A DNA stretch of 64,000 nucleotides from Isoetes taiwanensis (GCA_021234155.1 JAJEKV010000031.1:7266748-7330747), one strand, 5' to 3'; positions 1 through 11,760 are shown, numbered from the stretch's first letter. Numbers and translations: made by a program. The notes: generated by a model not told the origin, from the sequence alone.

Positions 1-160
1 CTCCCGAAACCAAGTTCGCGAACCAAGTGGGTTCGCCCAGGCGAACCCGGAAAATTCGCTTGGGCGAACCCACTTGATTCGCCTGGGCCGACTTGGCGGA
101 GCCTCCGGGCGGCTCCACAGCGTGTTTTCCTACCGGTTCGCTGGGCGAACCCAACCCGGG
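1..160. repeat. GC-rich palindromic GGTTCGC/GCGAACC repeat cluster (left)
   Basis: The motif GGGTTCGCC(T)GGGCGAACCC and partial forms recur several times here in both orientations. Each copy is nearly self-complementary. The same motif returns at 858-1100, so the two clusters flank about 700 bp of ordinary sequence. I see no coding signal. They may be the remains of repeat-element ends, but the element type is unknown. Confidence 0.6.
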
Positions 161-857
161 GTTAGTTGCGTTTGGCAAAAGTGACGGGGGCTTGGAGTAC
201 GGCGGCCGTTTCTGCAGCCCACCAAACAAACTGAGCCCTCTGATGGGCTATTGAGCTTCTCCGAATTTGAAAATGGTAGGATTTGGGGTTTTCTGCATTG
301 GCGACCTTCCGGATCAGAGCATTGCAAGCCTTGCAGAGCAGTACAAGTTTTTGCTTTGCTTTGCAAGTTTTGCTTTGCTGGTTTGCTGGTTCTGTTGGCA
401 ACCATTCATCCTGCTCAAATCTGCACAAACTTTTCATTTTGCTGATTTCCCTTGCTCCGTTAGCAATCATCCGGCTCAGATCAGTGCAAGTCCAGTGCAA
501 TCCAGCCCCCGTTGCATGCGTTTCCATTTTTTTTTCCCTTACTTGCTCTCTGCTGCTTGAGGCGTTGATGCAACAGGAGTATCTTTTGCAAATCTCTTCC
601 AGCTCTACTTATTTGGTATTTCCTCTCCAACTCTGTTGTTGCTCACATGGCTGGGAAGCAATACACAGGGAGGCCTTTTGTTTGTCGGCCGGATTTTTGT
701 GGCAATGGAGGAATTTTTTTTTTAGGAGGCCCTATCTCTCTGGCCTCGATATTTGGTGGAGGTGAAGGCGTTTCTTACGTAAGCCCAAAGACGTTGTTGT
801 TTGATTCTCATTCCTCGACGGTTTCTCTGGCGGTGGCCTTTGTGTTGCAAGCGAGAA
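161..857. other. Gene-free stretch between palindrome clusters
   Basis: Short overlapping ORFs exist in several frames, but none has a recognisable motif or a consistent splice structure. Nothing could be assigned. Confidence 0.5.
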
Positions 858-1100
858 CCGGTGGGTTCGCTGGGCCAACCCTAGGGCATCAATCAATGCT
901 CGCCGCCTCTCTGCGCGATCTGCCGCTCTCTGCCGTCTCGCCATCCGTCCACTAACCCGGTTTGGGGTTCGCTTGGCGAACCCAAAGAGCAACACCACGC
1001 AGTATTCAAATTTCGGCGACCCCACGCCATTTCCGGGTTCGCCTGGGCAACCCGGGTTCGCCTGGGCGAATTTTTGGGGTTCGCCGGGCGAACCCCGGCC
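858..1100. repeat. GC-rich palindromic GGTTCGC/GCGAACC repeat cluster (right)
   Basis: This is a second cluster of the palindrome seen at 1-160. It includes back-to-back copies around 1036-1096 (GGGTTCGCCTGGGCAACCC followed by GGGTTCGCCTGGGCGAA and GGGGTTCGCCGGGCGAACCCC). No coding signal was recognised. Confidence 0.6.
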
Positions 1101-1115
1101 ATTTCGTTAGTTCCG

Positions 1116-1351
1116 GAGCCGATCGAGCACCGGCCATACAACCTATATATTGCATTTTGCAAATCCATAAGGCCCCCTAACCGCCCTCGGCATAGTGTCA
1201 AAAGCTTTTACGAAATCAACAACGCAAAGAATACACGGGAGCCGATCGAAGCACCGTCATACAACCTATATATTGCATTTTGCAAATCCATAAGGGCCCC
1301 CAACTGCCTCAGGCATAGTGTCAAAAGCTTTTACGAAATCAACAACGCAGC
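1116..1351. repeat. Tandem direct duplication, about 123-bp unit, two copies
   Basis: Copy 1 starts at 1116 (GAGCCGATCGAGCACC) and copy 2 at 1239 (GAGCCGATCGAAGCACC). Both run through a shared AAAAGCTTTTACGAAATCAA segment to about 1351. They differ by scattered substitutions and small indels. A 189-codon ORF crosses both copies, but it looks incidental. Confidence 0.85.
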
Positions 1352-2274
1352 AATACAATTCTTGCTGGCGATTCCTGCTATCTTCAATCAAGGTTCGCAG
1401 AATGAGTATATGATCAATGGTGGAGTGTCAGGCCTGGAATCCTGCCTGCGTGAGAGGCATTTAAGATATTTGCCTGCTGCATTTTCAATCAAATGTACAA
1501 TAATGGAAACTGACTATGTCTCTAGACCATTGAATCGATCTTGCCACACTAACATCTTGGTTTTTCTTGTTATTGTTGCAACCTACACCCAAAAATTAGG
1601 GATTGAAAAAACCATTTTCAACTGCCAGGCCATTAATGAATAGCAACTAAGTTTTCAATGCCAAGAATATAATGGGATGCAAATCTCCGTTATCATGCAA
1701 GTTAAGGGCACGATGAGGCAAGTTGGAAGAGACGAAAGAGAATCCAACCACTACAATTTAACTTTACAAGCCTTTGGGTCTTGCAATCTGCTGATGCGGA
1801 TACCAAACCATACAATCCAGTTTTTAAACCACCCTAAACACAAAAGCAAAGTTTTTAAACCACCCTAAACACAAAAGCAAAAAATTACAATTATGTGCAA
1901 ACTTTCAAATGGTTGGGATGTAACTTACTAAGTGCAAAAGAATCGTAGCTTAAAGATATATGTGACCTCATCTCTCTTATTAACGCACTCCTACACATAG
2001 CTGTATTTGTGGAATCAATTGCTACACTTAAAAATTGGTTCTTCTAAATCCCAGATGGTCTACACCAATATTCACCGTGCATTAGAGACAGGTATACACA
2101 GACATAGTACTCAACCAAAGTAAAGCACAAGGTTGATCTTATTCTACAAAATACCAGCTGACTCAAGGCGCAACAGATATAAATGAATTGTATAATTATC
2201 ACACTGAACCCAATGCCCATTTTAGAGAGTGCATAATTCCAAAAGGTACAATGCTATTGCAATGAACATGAAAT
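1352..2274. other. Intergenic sequence downstream of the OEP16-like gene
   Basis: This AT-rich stretch probably includes the 3' UTR of the minus-strand gene that ends at 2275. It also holds a small tandem duplication at 1820-1881. No other gene was recognised. Confidence 0.5.
1820..1881. repeat. Perfect 31-bp tandem duplication
   Basis: A 31-bp block beginning GTTTTTAAACCACCCTAAAC occurs at 1820-1850 and again at 1851-1881 with no differences visible, which suggests a recent duplication. Confidence 0.9.
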
Positions 2275-3393
2275 TTAAGTCAATTTTTTAAGAAAGTCAA
2301 CTGCCGTTGCCAGAGCACCTCCAGTAATCATGTTCTGGAACACCAACTCTTGACGAGGTCGTGGACTCGCCAAAGTAACTGCTGCTCCTGTTAATGCACC
2401 TGCTACAAGGGCGTTCTTCTGCAAGTGCATTTTTCACTTAATTGGCACATTAATCACACCAAATAAAGTAATAGCATAAGAGTAACAACGAAAATACCCA
2501 ATCATGTACGCCTCTTGCCTCATCCATGCTATATGTCAAGCCAGTATACATGCCAGCTGCAAGACCTATGAATGCAATAGCAATATTTTAGAACTAAGAA
2601 CACAAAGTGCTCTGTTAATTAACAAAATTGGAAGCTCACCCCAAGTAGCCATATCCTTCCCTATCTGATGAGCCTGTCAATAAATTTAACATACAAACAA
2701 GAGCCTGTCAATAAAATATACATACAAACAAAGGTATAGGTCAAACTTTGCCATCAGATAATCAGCTTTAGATCCTTGACCTGGTTGCAAGTGGATCTGA
2801 TTTAGTTAGCATAGGCAAGAAATGAGTAGTACCGTCTTCTCTGCACTCCTTCGATTAGCAACATCTGCAAAAAGTAATGACAATAAAATGACACATTTTC
2901 TAATAAATACTAAGGCTGGTTGCATGACTTGGTTACATACCACTGGAGGCAAAAGCATAGGCATCCTTGGATGCAGCTTGCAATGCACCGACCTGGTAAA
3001 TTCTACGTCTGGTCAATGAATTGTCATTGTTCAAGGCAAAAGAAAACAAATGCATGTGAAAGTGATGAGTATACTCACAGCGCCAACCTTGATGATCCCA
3101 TCCACTACACGGTTCATTAGAGGATGTCCAACATCAAACAATGTGGTTGGTTCTGTCTGTACATGGCTTTTGCTAGGTATGGCATTAGGCAATGCAGTTG
3201 ACACACGTTGTGATTGAAAACCTGTGAATTGAGGAGTGCCAAAAACAGGACACAGCAAATGCATGAGAAAGGAGCACTTTACAGCATAAACTTAAAATTA
3301 TAACCTAACAGAAACAAAGAAAATAAGCATACCAGCATATGGTGGCATTGAACTGGAACCACTATTTGGAGGCATTGAACTGGATCGACTCAT
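2275..3393 (-). CDS. OEP16-like outer envelope channel protein (Tim17/22/23 family), 7 exons
   Basis: Exons (coding, minus strand): 3393-3333, 3221-3079, 2992-2941, 2864-2833, 2673-2640, 2565-2498 and 2418-2275. All junctions are GT-AG and the phases join to 178 codons (177 aa) with no stop. The protein has a Ser/Met/Pro-rich N-terminus (about residues 1-35), then FDVGHPLMNRVVDGIIKVGA, VGALQAASKDAY, WGLAAGMYTGLTYSMDE and KNALVAGALTGAA. These glycine-rich segments are the transmembrane helices of the OEP16/PRAT family. OEP16 proteins form amino-acid- and amine-selective pores in the plastid outer envelope. The DVGHPLMNR start and the WGLAAG block resemble the plant OEP16-2 type most, but I do not assign a subtype. 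The length is normal for the family. The start is the ATG at 3393, about 45 residues before the conserved core. The gene looks intact. Confidence 0.9.
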
Positions 3394-4085
3394 CAAACTC
3401 CTAATTTCAAAAAATGAGATCATTAAAAAAAAAAAACTTTGGACATGCATTGGCTTAAACAATGATGCCTATCATTATAGCACCTAAACTTCTGTAAAAA
3501 TGTATACCAAAACACAGAGAAGCTGTTAGAGAGGGAGTTGAACCCAATATCCACATTTGTGCGATGTAAAGGAAACGAAAAGTGGAAAAAAAAGGATGAA
3601 AATTTGAGGGTAAAACAGGGATACAGTGACAACCTGAAGGATGCAAGGCAGTTAGGACCATCGGACTATTTCCACGAAGAGGCGCGCAGAGACATGGAGG
3701 TAAACGCGAAGAGGTATGCACCCACAGCCCGTTATCACCATCAAAGCGTTCGCAATGTATTTGTTTATTTTCCAGGTCTAGAACCGAATTTTAGACTACC
3801 TGGTCTGGTCCATGGGAAATTTTGAAAAATGCCCCTATTAAGGTTCCCAAATTATCCAATTACTAAGGTTTTGGCAATGGTTTGGCGGAAAATAGGGGTG
3901 AGGGTTATTTCTTACTATGATTTTGTTAGGGTTTTGGTTAAAGAAAAATTGGACGTTGGCTCGTGGCGGCTGCCGTCCGAGCATGGCAGGAAGCTGAGAA
4001 GTCAGGGAGGCGGAGGGTGACAAACTGTGCTGAAGCAGAGGTAGTCCGGCAGAAGCAGAGGTAGTCCGGCGGCGGCTTCTGGCGG
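3394..4085. other. Upstream region of the OEP16-like gene
   Basis: This stretch presumably contains the 5' UTR and promoter of the minus-strand gene that starts at 3393. I could not place a TATA box with confidence. A pair of short direct repeats containing GCAGAGGTAGTCCGGC lies at 4035-4075. Confidence 0.4.
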
Positions 4086-4215
4086 CTGAGAAACTTTGCT
4101 GAGAAGCTTTGCTGGGGAGCTTTGCTGAGAAGCTTTGCTGAGAGGCCCAGAGGGCGAGGCAGGGCGAAGAAGAGCGAGGCAGGGCGAAGAAGGGCATGGC
4201 GAAGGAGGGCGAGGC
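4086..4215 (+). repeat. Short tandem repeats: GAGAAGCTTTGCT units, then GGCGAGGCAGGGCGAAGAA units
   Basis: About five copies of a GAGAAGCTTTGCT-like unit run from 4086 to 4141. They are followed by about three copies of GCGAGGCAGGGCGAAGAA to about 4210. These are low-complexity purine-rich tandem repeats, possibly in an untranslated leader. Confidence 0.7.
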
Positions 4216-5600
4216 AGGAGGAAGAAGCTGTAGAATCCAGTGCAGTTTGCAGTATCAAAGCTTTAGGTGGTTGGGAGGTTCGGAGTCAGAAGAAGGCTTT
4301 AACTATGCAGTTCTTATGTCACGTTTTCATTGAATTGAATGGCATCTCTTTAGCCTTATTTCTTCTCATCTGTTCTTCACTCTCATTTGCTCTGATTTGT
4401 TGTTATCTGTGTTTTGTGAATGCACAATGGTAGTTTATGCATTTCTTGTGTGTGTGGATTCAACTATACCTTGTACGTATATACGTATTTAGGCGTATGG
4501 GGTGCGCAAACTTATACGTGGGGCTGATGTGTAAATTCCACGGCCCTTCATTTGGCATATTCATGGAACTATGCTTGGATCCAATGATAAAAAAAAAACA
4601 ATAAGAATAAAGCAATAAGAATAGGACAATAAGAATAGGACAATAATGTTTCCACAATCAAAAACCGTATTTATGTAACATATGATTCTTGATAGTTTGG
4701 TGCTGTATTCGTATCAAAATACGTAGGAAAATGATGCTGGCACCTGGGTTGTGTTTTGAAAGGAGCACGGAACAACGTGGATTTTTTTCCCAAGGGGTGG
4801 ATAAGACATCACGTGATGCCGACTCACATGGCGCCCAGCGATCACGATGCCTAATTCGGCTTCTATAGGTGTGGCGAAGCCTGCAGATGACGATTCTGCC
4901 TGGCCGAAGGAAGAAGAGGTGAACAAGCAAGCAAGATCCGCCAGACAGATTTTCTAGCATGTATTAATTTGGTTGTTGCAGTTGTTGGGGTTGGCATCTG
5001 ACGGATTTAGCTTCTGTATATTCCCCTTTCGGTCGGATTTAGCTTCCATGTATTTCCCTTTTGCTCGCTGTGTCTTTTTGGCTACTTTAGCTCTTGCCCC
5101 GTAAAATCTATGTTCGACTGCTTCTGAACAACAGAGTTGTACATCACAGTGTGCCAAAAGCACCCGGATTCCTCAGATGGATCATACATTTATTCATGTT
5201 TTCCGCCATAGATCGATGGAAAGACATTGGGCGTAGGGGGCTGTCGCTCTGAAAAAAGGGATCCGGCACCAGCGGCCAAATCCGGCAGCAGTGACCAAGC
5301 GGACCCTCTGCACAAACCATGATTCAGTTGTTTTCCTTGCCAATGATATTCCTTCCGAAGATCTGAGTTCAATGGTGATTCCTCTATTGAAGCTTCATCA
5401 TAACCAATTTTTCTAACTAGTTTTAGAAGACGGTTGTTAGTATTGTGATCGTTTTGATTCGCTCCTATTAGTTGTTCGCATAATTCTGATGTTCATATTA
5501 AACATTAATATTCTGATTTTTCTTGGCATTGGCATTATTCAGGTGGAGTTTGCCCAGGAAATATTAAACTGCCCGTTTGCAAAGCAAGTTGAGAAACCTT
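4216..5600. other. Gene-free stretch
   Basis: No protein family is recognisable. A small AATAAGAATA-type tandem repeat lies at 4595-4645. Short ORFs occur in several frames but show neither motifs nor convincing splice chains. Confidence 0.4.
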
Positions 5601-5617
5601 GAGCTTTGGATTTATCT

Positions 5618-5632
5618 GGGGTTCGATTCCCC
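5618..5632 (+). repeat. tRNA T-arm-like motif (possible SINE remnant, copy 1)
   Basis: GGGGTTCGATTCCCC is a perfect tRNA T-stem/loop with the Pol III B-box core GGTTCGATTCC. Related pieces lie at 11746-11760 and 12074-12088, each followed by an AGGCTC or GGCTC-like tail. No matching 5' tRNA half with an acceptor stem is visible, so this is not a tRNA gene. A tRNA-derived SINE relic is the likeliest reading. Confidence 0.45.
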
Positions 5633-5640
5633 AGGCTCTT

Positions 5641-6116
5641 GTCATTCTGTGGTGTTCTTCATGTTCTTGCCTCATGGAATGTTGACATGCAATAACTGGT
5701 CATGTCGTTTTGATACTGTACTGTATTGTAGCGAAAATACTATTTTATGCAATGGTCTGTGCCTTAATAATGTCCCCTTAAAAGTCGGGTCAACAGGAGC
5801 TAGTTTGACCTGCAAAAGACCCGTTTTGAACGCTGTGGATTTATGGATAGGGAATATACTGCCAAATGTGCCCTTATCGAATGGTCGAGAAGCCATAATA
5901 CAAGCTTTAGCCATAATACAATTTATATTGGTAAAAAATGATAGATTGATAGAAACCTAGTAAAGTCAATGTATCATTCATCTAGCATCTTATTTTCTTG
6001 CAGATCTTGATGCTGTCGTGGCCTTGCAGGCTAAACTCTTGCCGGGCCTGAATAGGAATAGGTAGGAAGGTTGGTCTCTCAGCCTAAACAGGAATAGGTA
6101 CATCTCATTGCATAAG
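5641..6116. other. Gene-free stretch
   Basis: A 127-codon ORF on the + strand has no recognisable domain. Nothing could be assigned. Confidence 0.35.
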
Positions 6117-6300
6117 AATACCTCGAATATATTTGATTAGTCTAGTGACATCAATTTCTGTATCATTGCCTGTGCAATTTTCTTTTGCTATTGCATTTGT
6201 TGGACCAATTTCATTTCATTGCATAAGAATACCTCGAATATATTTGATTAGTAGTGCTATCAATAAGAATACCTCGAATATATTTGATTAGTAGTGCCAT
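6110..6300 (+). repeat. Three direct copies of an AAGAATACCTCGAATATATT unit
   Basis: The segment AAGAATACCTCGAATATATT followed by TGATTAG occurs near 6115, 6226 and 6262. The last two copies are about 36 bp apart. They lie immediately upstream of the foldback hairpin at 6345-6451. Confidence 0.8.
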
Positions 6301-6344
6301 CAATTTCTGCATCATTGTTGCTGCGATTTTCTTTTGGAAGGAGT

Positions 6345-6451
6345 AATTTCAATCACCTTGAAATTTCTTGTATAACTTTTTGGCAGACCTGGCGGCGCCA
6401 CCGCCAGGTCTGTTGAAAATTTCCTCAAGAAATTTCATAGTGATTGAAATT
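6345..6451. repeat. Long near-perfect foldback hairpin (about 107 bp)
   Basis: Three perfect 12-bp stem blocks nest symmetrically: 6345-6356 with 6440-6451, 6359-6370 with 6426-6437, and 6384-6395 (CAGACCTGGCGG) with 6401-6412 (CCGCCAGGTCTG). The loop is CGCCA. The arms are separated only by small internal loops. It could be a miniature foldback transposon or a small-RNA-type precursor. Confidence 0.85.
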
Positions 6452-7411
6452 CTCTGATGAAATTTGAACTAGCTTAAAATTTTAGTCCGTTCCTGAGAAT
6501 CTCTGGTTCAGGCCTAAAAAAACACCTTTGATTCATTCAGATTCATGCAGTGAAGAAAAAAAATCAGAAAAGCAGCCCATTCTTGAGGATCTTAGGGCCG
6601 CCGGATCTTTCTTAAGATTCATATCCGACCCTTAAGATCGGTATCAGAGCTTCGGGGCTTCATCGCCTCAGAGCTTCAGATCGGATCGGGGTTCTTCACA
6701 GCTAGGGTAGAAATAGAGGGAGCGGGCGGCGCCGCTTAGATACACCGGCACGACATCAACATGAAATTTCACGTTTTAAAAATCAGCTGAAATAGGGCAA
6801 AATTTTAAGGTGGCTAAAATTTCGTTATTGCATTTGTTGGAGTCCATAGTCAATTGGGGTGAGGTTCCCTAACTTGTGCACAAATGAAACAGAAAAGTTA
6901 CAAGGGGAATGACATGAATATTTCCTTGGCAGAAGCAGTAGAGATGCCATAGGAATTACTTTTAATGTATTTTCAACCATGTATAGAAGCTTGTTGGGTT
7001 GAATCACGAGTAAGCTAAGTGAAAGCTAAGTGCATATGTCCAAGAATTGAACTATTATAATTTTTCATGAATAATTCAAGAATGACAGCAATGGCACTAC
7101 TCATGACATCTTTTATCTAGTGGAATTGTTCCAAAGAATGTTGGTGGACAACTAAGAAATCAAGCCACTGTGAACTTCTAGTGGACCTACTTAAGAAGCT
7201 TGGGATTCTTCCTTGACAAGCTTTATAATATTTCTGAAACGCATTTTGGCAATAATACATTAAAAAATCCTTAGCTAGGAAAATAAAAGGTGAATAATGG
7301 AAATGTGGCAAGCATTGTTTGGTCAACATTTTCATTTGAGGCTGATAGAGCTTGATGCACTATTGTGTTTTGTCTTATTATCCTTGTTGACTACTGCAAG
7401 GTTTTTGGAAG
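6452..7411. other. Gene-free stretch with a PBS-like GGTATCAGAGC
   Basis: GGTATCAGAGC lies at about 6640-6650, the core of the initiator-Met primer-binding site used by many plant LTR elements. I could not find matching LTRs on either side. No gene was recognised. Confidence 0.35.
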
Positions 7412-7600
7412 AGCATCACCAATTAGGTGGAAAAGTACAGCATCACCAATCAGGCCGTAAAGAATACCATCACCCAGCAGGCAGAAAATACTAGAATCAC
7501 CAACTAGGTGGAAATTAATAGTGTCATCAAATAGGTAGGAATATGTAGTGGCACCTTCCAGGTGGAAATAAACATCGTCACCAATCAAGTGTAAAGTGTG
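7412..7600. repeat. 27-bp degenerate minisatellite, 7 units
   Basis: Seven units resembling CATCACCAATTAGGTGGAAA fill 189 bp, exactly 7 x 27. Read on the minus strand they stay open and give a degenerate 9-residue repeat around L-I-G-D (for example FHLIGDALP, YGLIGDAVL). The ORF spans 7391-7666 (-), but no protein family is recognised. Confidence 0.8.
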
Positions 7601-9720
7601 TATCACACAAATGCAAAAAACACAAAGATATATATAAGGGAGGGTAGGGAAGGGAACAAGGGACAATGAAGAAATGCCACTGCGTGAAAACCGGTGTAAT
7701 GAAATGATATCACTTATATAGAGAGGTCGTCCCTTCCCAAAATGCTGATTTGATCTATGCTATTTGAGGATGGAGATCCTGCAGACATTTTCATAGCTGA
7801 GAAAATGTAGTTGAAAATGCTGGATACATCCCTTGAATGTTGATGACTAGACAATTGATATTGTGTGTTCTTACTGCAGATGACTTCCCATGTGGCATCC
7901 CTGCTCCAAGCAGCCAGGAGGAGGAGCCTACTGTTGAAGAAATCCTAGGGCTGAGCGTCTTTGTACATCCTATAGGGCCTTGTACCATTCATAGTTTTTC
8001 AGTGCTTGTGCCTATTGATTTGCATCACGTCAAGCAAAGTGGGTTTGTATTCTTGGCTATGATCCAATGTGAAGCTGCCATGTGGCTGCCATTCTTTTCA
8101 AGAATAGCAAGTGGCTACATCATTCTGAGGCAATCTACTAGATCCAGTCGTCGCTGCCATCTCCACGTTGCTCTATCCTCATCGCTGTTGCATGTTCTTT
8201 GCTTGACGCTGTGGAAGGCGAACAAGTCGCCAATTCTTGGCCTGGCAGGGGAGCAGGCTACCTGCAGCATCCAGCCCTTGTTAGCTTTCCACATCACATG
8301 ATGAATCAAAAGCCTAATCTTGGTTATCATATAGCACCTAAACCTAGCGTCTGTATATTGGAAGTAGAAAAATTGCTTAATAGTGATGGCCTTTGTGGAT
8401 GGCTGTATGCATTTGTGCCCCAACTTAGTGCGACAATCGGGAATATCAACTAGTTGCATAGTTTATTTACTTACCACTATGAGTGCTTCCCGTCGTTATT
8501 AATAGAGCCACACTGAATAGAGATAGGGCATAAATGCATTGTAACTTGAGGCATTATAAAGTGCTTTGGAACAAATAAATCTACATATGGAGCATGCAGG
8601 AGGCCATCTGGAACTCTTTCTATTGTCTTTTTATTTATGTTTTTTGGTGGAACTCTTTCTATTGTCTTTCTTTCTATTTTTTGGTAAAAGCTTGTATGAG
8701 GTGGTGACCAACACTTACTTCTGTAATTGTGGCTTTATGGAATGATTTGTCTTTGCAAGTTTTAGAATGGCTGTTTATAATGAGTTCTTGGATAAGAAAG
8801 TTCACCAATCTTCGACGTGTGTAACAAATCTTTATGCCCATTGAAAATTCTCAACTTTAATTTCCTTTCATTTGCATTCTAAATTTTCAAGTTGAATTCC
8901 TTGAGGGTAACCTCAGTTAATGAGGGGCAATATTCACTTAGGTCTCCTTCCTTTTCCATCCAAAATTATCAAGTTGAATTCCTTGAGGGGTAGCCTTTGT
9001 TTGCATTTCCTTTCTTTATAATTCGAAATCCTCATGCTGAACTCTAGAGGGATGCCATCAAGCCTCAAATTTAGATTTTGCACTAACCAGAAACAAATGC
9101 TGCCCTTTATTTTTGTTTACTAGATTTTTGAGAAAAACACCTCTAGTTTGCCGGATTTTACATTACTTTTACAAAATTTTGACCAAAACTTTGACTGCAT
9201 CCACTTTATTAAATCAGATATTTCTAACTTTATTCAAATTTTCTGGGGGAGGAACCCCCTAATTCCGACCCTTGAATGCCACAAAGGCTTGTCCATATTC
9301 AAATCCTAGTGGGTGATTGCCGCCATTCCATGCATTTGTCCAACATCTGCTATAGTTTTGGTACCTATTTCTGCTCACAGTAGCCCTGGAATCGTGCACC
9401 TAGATTGCCTACAATTGTGTATCTAAGAAAATAATGAACTAAAAAGAATGGAGCATGGTAGATGGGGCATGAGGTGAGCATGGATGGACATTAAATTTGC
9501 GTTCTTTGAAGCCCTATAACTCCAATTCTATTGGCACGATTTTTGTTTCCTTGCATACTTGCATAGATTAAGTCGCAAGCTCTCGAGAGATGATATTAAT
9601 AACAAAAATGAAATGATTAAATATTCTTTTCAAATCGTATAGCTGAGAATGTGGCGGCGATCAAGAAGCATAGGAATATAACATATGATGTTTTGAGGGT
9701 AGTCATATACAAATACGTAT
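7601..9720. other. Gene-free stretch
   Basis: A 154-codon ORF at 7837-8301 (+) and its antisense neighbour have no known domain. The rest is AT-rich sequence, including a doubled phrase around TGGAACTCTTTCTATTGTCT near 8610-8665. Nothing could be assigned. Confidence 0.4.
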
Positions 9721-9721
9721 A

Positions 9722-11308
9722 TTGCTGATGACAGGGGGGTTCAAAAAAAAAGGGAGTATTTGTCTGTTTGAAGGTTCAGAGTTTTGGTTTGGCACTTGTA
9801 GGCTGCATTTGGGTTGTTTCCATTCCTGGAAGCTGGAGGTATCGGGCAAGCCCAATCCCTTTGTGCAGGGGTCGGATAAGTTTTATTGCTTGCATGGGAA
9901 GGAAGGCCAGAGATTGGTCGGCTTGGTTCTTCTCTTCGGCCTGCGTTGAGGTGAGTCACTGTATTCTTGTTTATTTTGTGGATATGTTCATGAAAAGGGC
10001 TGCAAGGAAGGGCAAAGGGGGGCCCTATGCCCTCTGTGTCCTTGTCTTCTGCTACATCTTCTAAAATTGATGCCTGTTGTGGTGAGTCGAATTTCGAGAT
10101 GGATTAGGGTGCAATTGATGTATCTGCCACCCTTGGTTTGTCAGGCTGGGGTGTGCCTCATAGTTTTTTTTATGCTTTGTCCACTTTTTGTGATAAGAGG
10201 TGTCTTGCTAGGGCAGTTGCCCTTGAGAGCGGTGCCTTTGTTGATCATCTTCACTGTCAAGAAGCCTTGAGAGCACGGTATAAGTTGCCTAAGGCTTTGA
10301 ATTAGGCCATCAAAAGGGACTTCAATTGGCCTTCTAAACCTTCTGGTATTGTGTTGATGTTTAAAGCTTTGAAGAATAGCTGACTTGACTACTTTGAAGG
10401 GACGGTGAAATATTGCATGAAAGATATGGGGAAGGTTCACTATTCTTGCCATCTTCATAATATTTCTGAATCTGTTATTGAGAAAGGCAACGACTTGTAT
10501 TTGAGGTGGGGTGCAGGTGTTACTAAAGGGCTTGTTGTGCTGGATAACAGAAATTTACTGAACAAGGCTGCTCACTTTGTGTTTTACCATGGGAATCAAA
10601 GGCTTACTGCTAGTTCAACTTATACTTTGTGCATGATGATCAGGATTAGGGAAGTATACACTGTCAAGTTCCTAGATCATACCCTCTAATACTGCTCACA
10701 TTAATGAGCACATGGTTAGATTGTGTGGAGAGTTCTTTTAAATCCCACTCATTGCATGCCCTCTGACATTAGGACAATATTGTTTGAATTACCTACAGGC
10801 TTCGTGCCTGTGGAAAGGAATGGGCCAGGATGTAGATGTTATTGGGATGATTCTATTCCATGTGACGAAGAGGACGTGAACTTCGAAGATATCCGAGACC
10901 CTTCTTTCAGCCCAGATATTGTTATTCTAGAGCCCGGTGTGGATTACATCCCAATCCACATGGGTGATCACACTTTGTTTGTGGGTTGACCTTGTCTAAT
11001 TTTATTTTGCCTATACAGTTTGTATTCCAGTTTGTCAGTTTCAACTTTCTTCTTGTTCGTTGTTCGTGACTTAGTCGTTGCAGGGTTGTGATGGAGAGCA
11101 ATGGAAATGCACAAGTTGGTGGCCCTTCAGTCTTGAGCTTGGAACCTCATTTATAAGCTCCCAGATTAAAGCTTCCCACCCTGATCCGCATGCTTATCCT
11201 GGTGAATCTGAGGAACTGTTTTGTGCTCAGGAGTTCGTTGCTAATGTGATACAGATTGGGACTGAGGCTCATTGGATAACTGCATCCCTTCGAGTGTTGA
11301 GGCGGTAA
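9722..11308 (+). other. Region of several short unassigned + strand ORFs
   Basis: Moderate ORFs lie on the + strand at 9768-10064, 10405-10689, 10723-10989 and 11078-11308. The 10405-10689 and 10723-10989 products look protein-like (for example GCRCYWDDSIPCDEED and DYIPIHMGDHTLFVG). I do not recognise the family, and the frames do not join by obvious splice sites. They could be a decayed gene or a retroelement ORF. Confidence 0.3.
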
Positions 11309-11745
11309 CTTACTCGTTTCTTTGATGCCATAGATACTACAATGTTTAGCGTGGAGTGGGAACAGCTTGGGGTGCCAATTTCTGAATTGTGTACCTTGAG
11401 GTCGCACATGAGCCTTGCCAAGGCTCTGATGGTATATGAGATCCGCTAGGTTGATGCTGTCATTAGGCACGCCTAGTCTGGACCGCCCATGAATTAGTGT
11501 GTGTGGTTGTTTTTTGGTGCTTGTACATGTATATGGACACTTTTCTGTTATGTTGAATGTGAATAACAGAGTGTATGATTTCTGTGCATCTAAGCACATG
11601 CTTATTCAATAGTTGCTATATTTATATTAGGACGTTCTTTATACTTACAGATCTGGAATTTCAACGGGCTATGGCCCCTAGGTATAGGGGCGATCCTTTG
11701 TGTTGGGATTTCTCCTATGCCCGGATGAGCATGGGCATTTCTGTT

Positions 11746-11760
11746 GGGGTTCAATTCCCC
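11746..11760 (+). repeat. tRNA T-arm-like motif (possible SINE remnant, copy 2)
   Basis: GGGGTTCAATTCCCC is followed by GGGCTCAC. It matches the copies at 5618 and 12074 in the T-arm and the following GGCTC/AGCTC. No full tRNA cloverleaf is present. Confidence 0.4.

Noticed and set aside
1074-1643. 189-codon + strand ORF
   Set aside because: It crosses a tandem 123-bp duplication and repeats its own sequence there; no domain and no splice support.
5618-5632. Possible tRNA gene
   Set aside because: Only the T-arm is present; no acceptor stem, D-arm or anticodon arm can be drawn.
6640-6650. GGTATCAGAGC, a possible retrotransposon primer-binding site
   Set aside because: No LTR pair or coding remnant of an LTR element could be found around it.
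7412-7600. Possible CRISPR-like array
   Set aside because: Units are contiguous and degenerate with no unique spacers, and the genome is eukaryotic.
7837-8301. 154-codon + strand ORF
   Set aside because: No recognisable motif; an equally open frame runs on the other strand over part of it.
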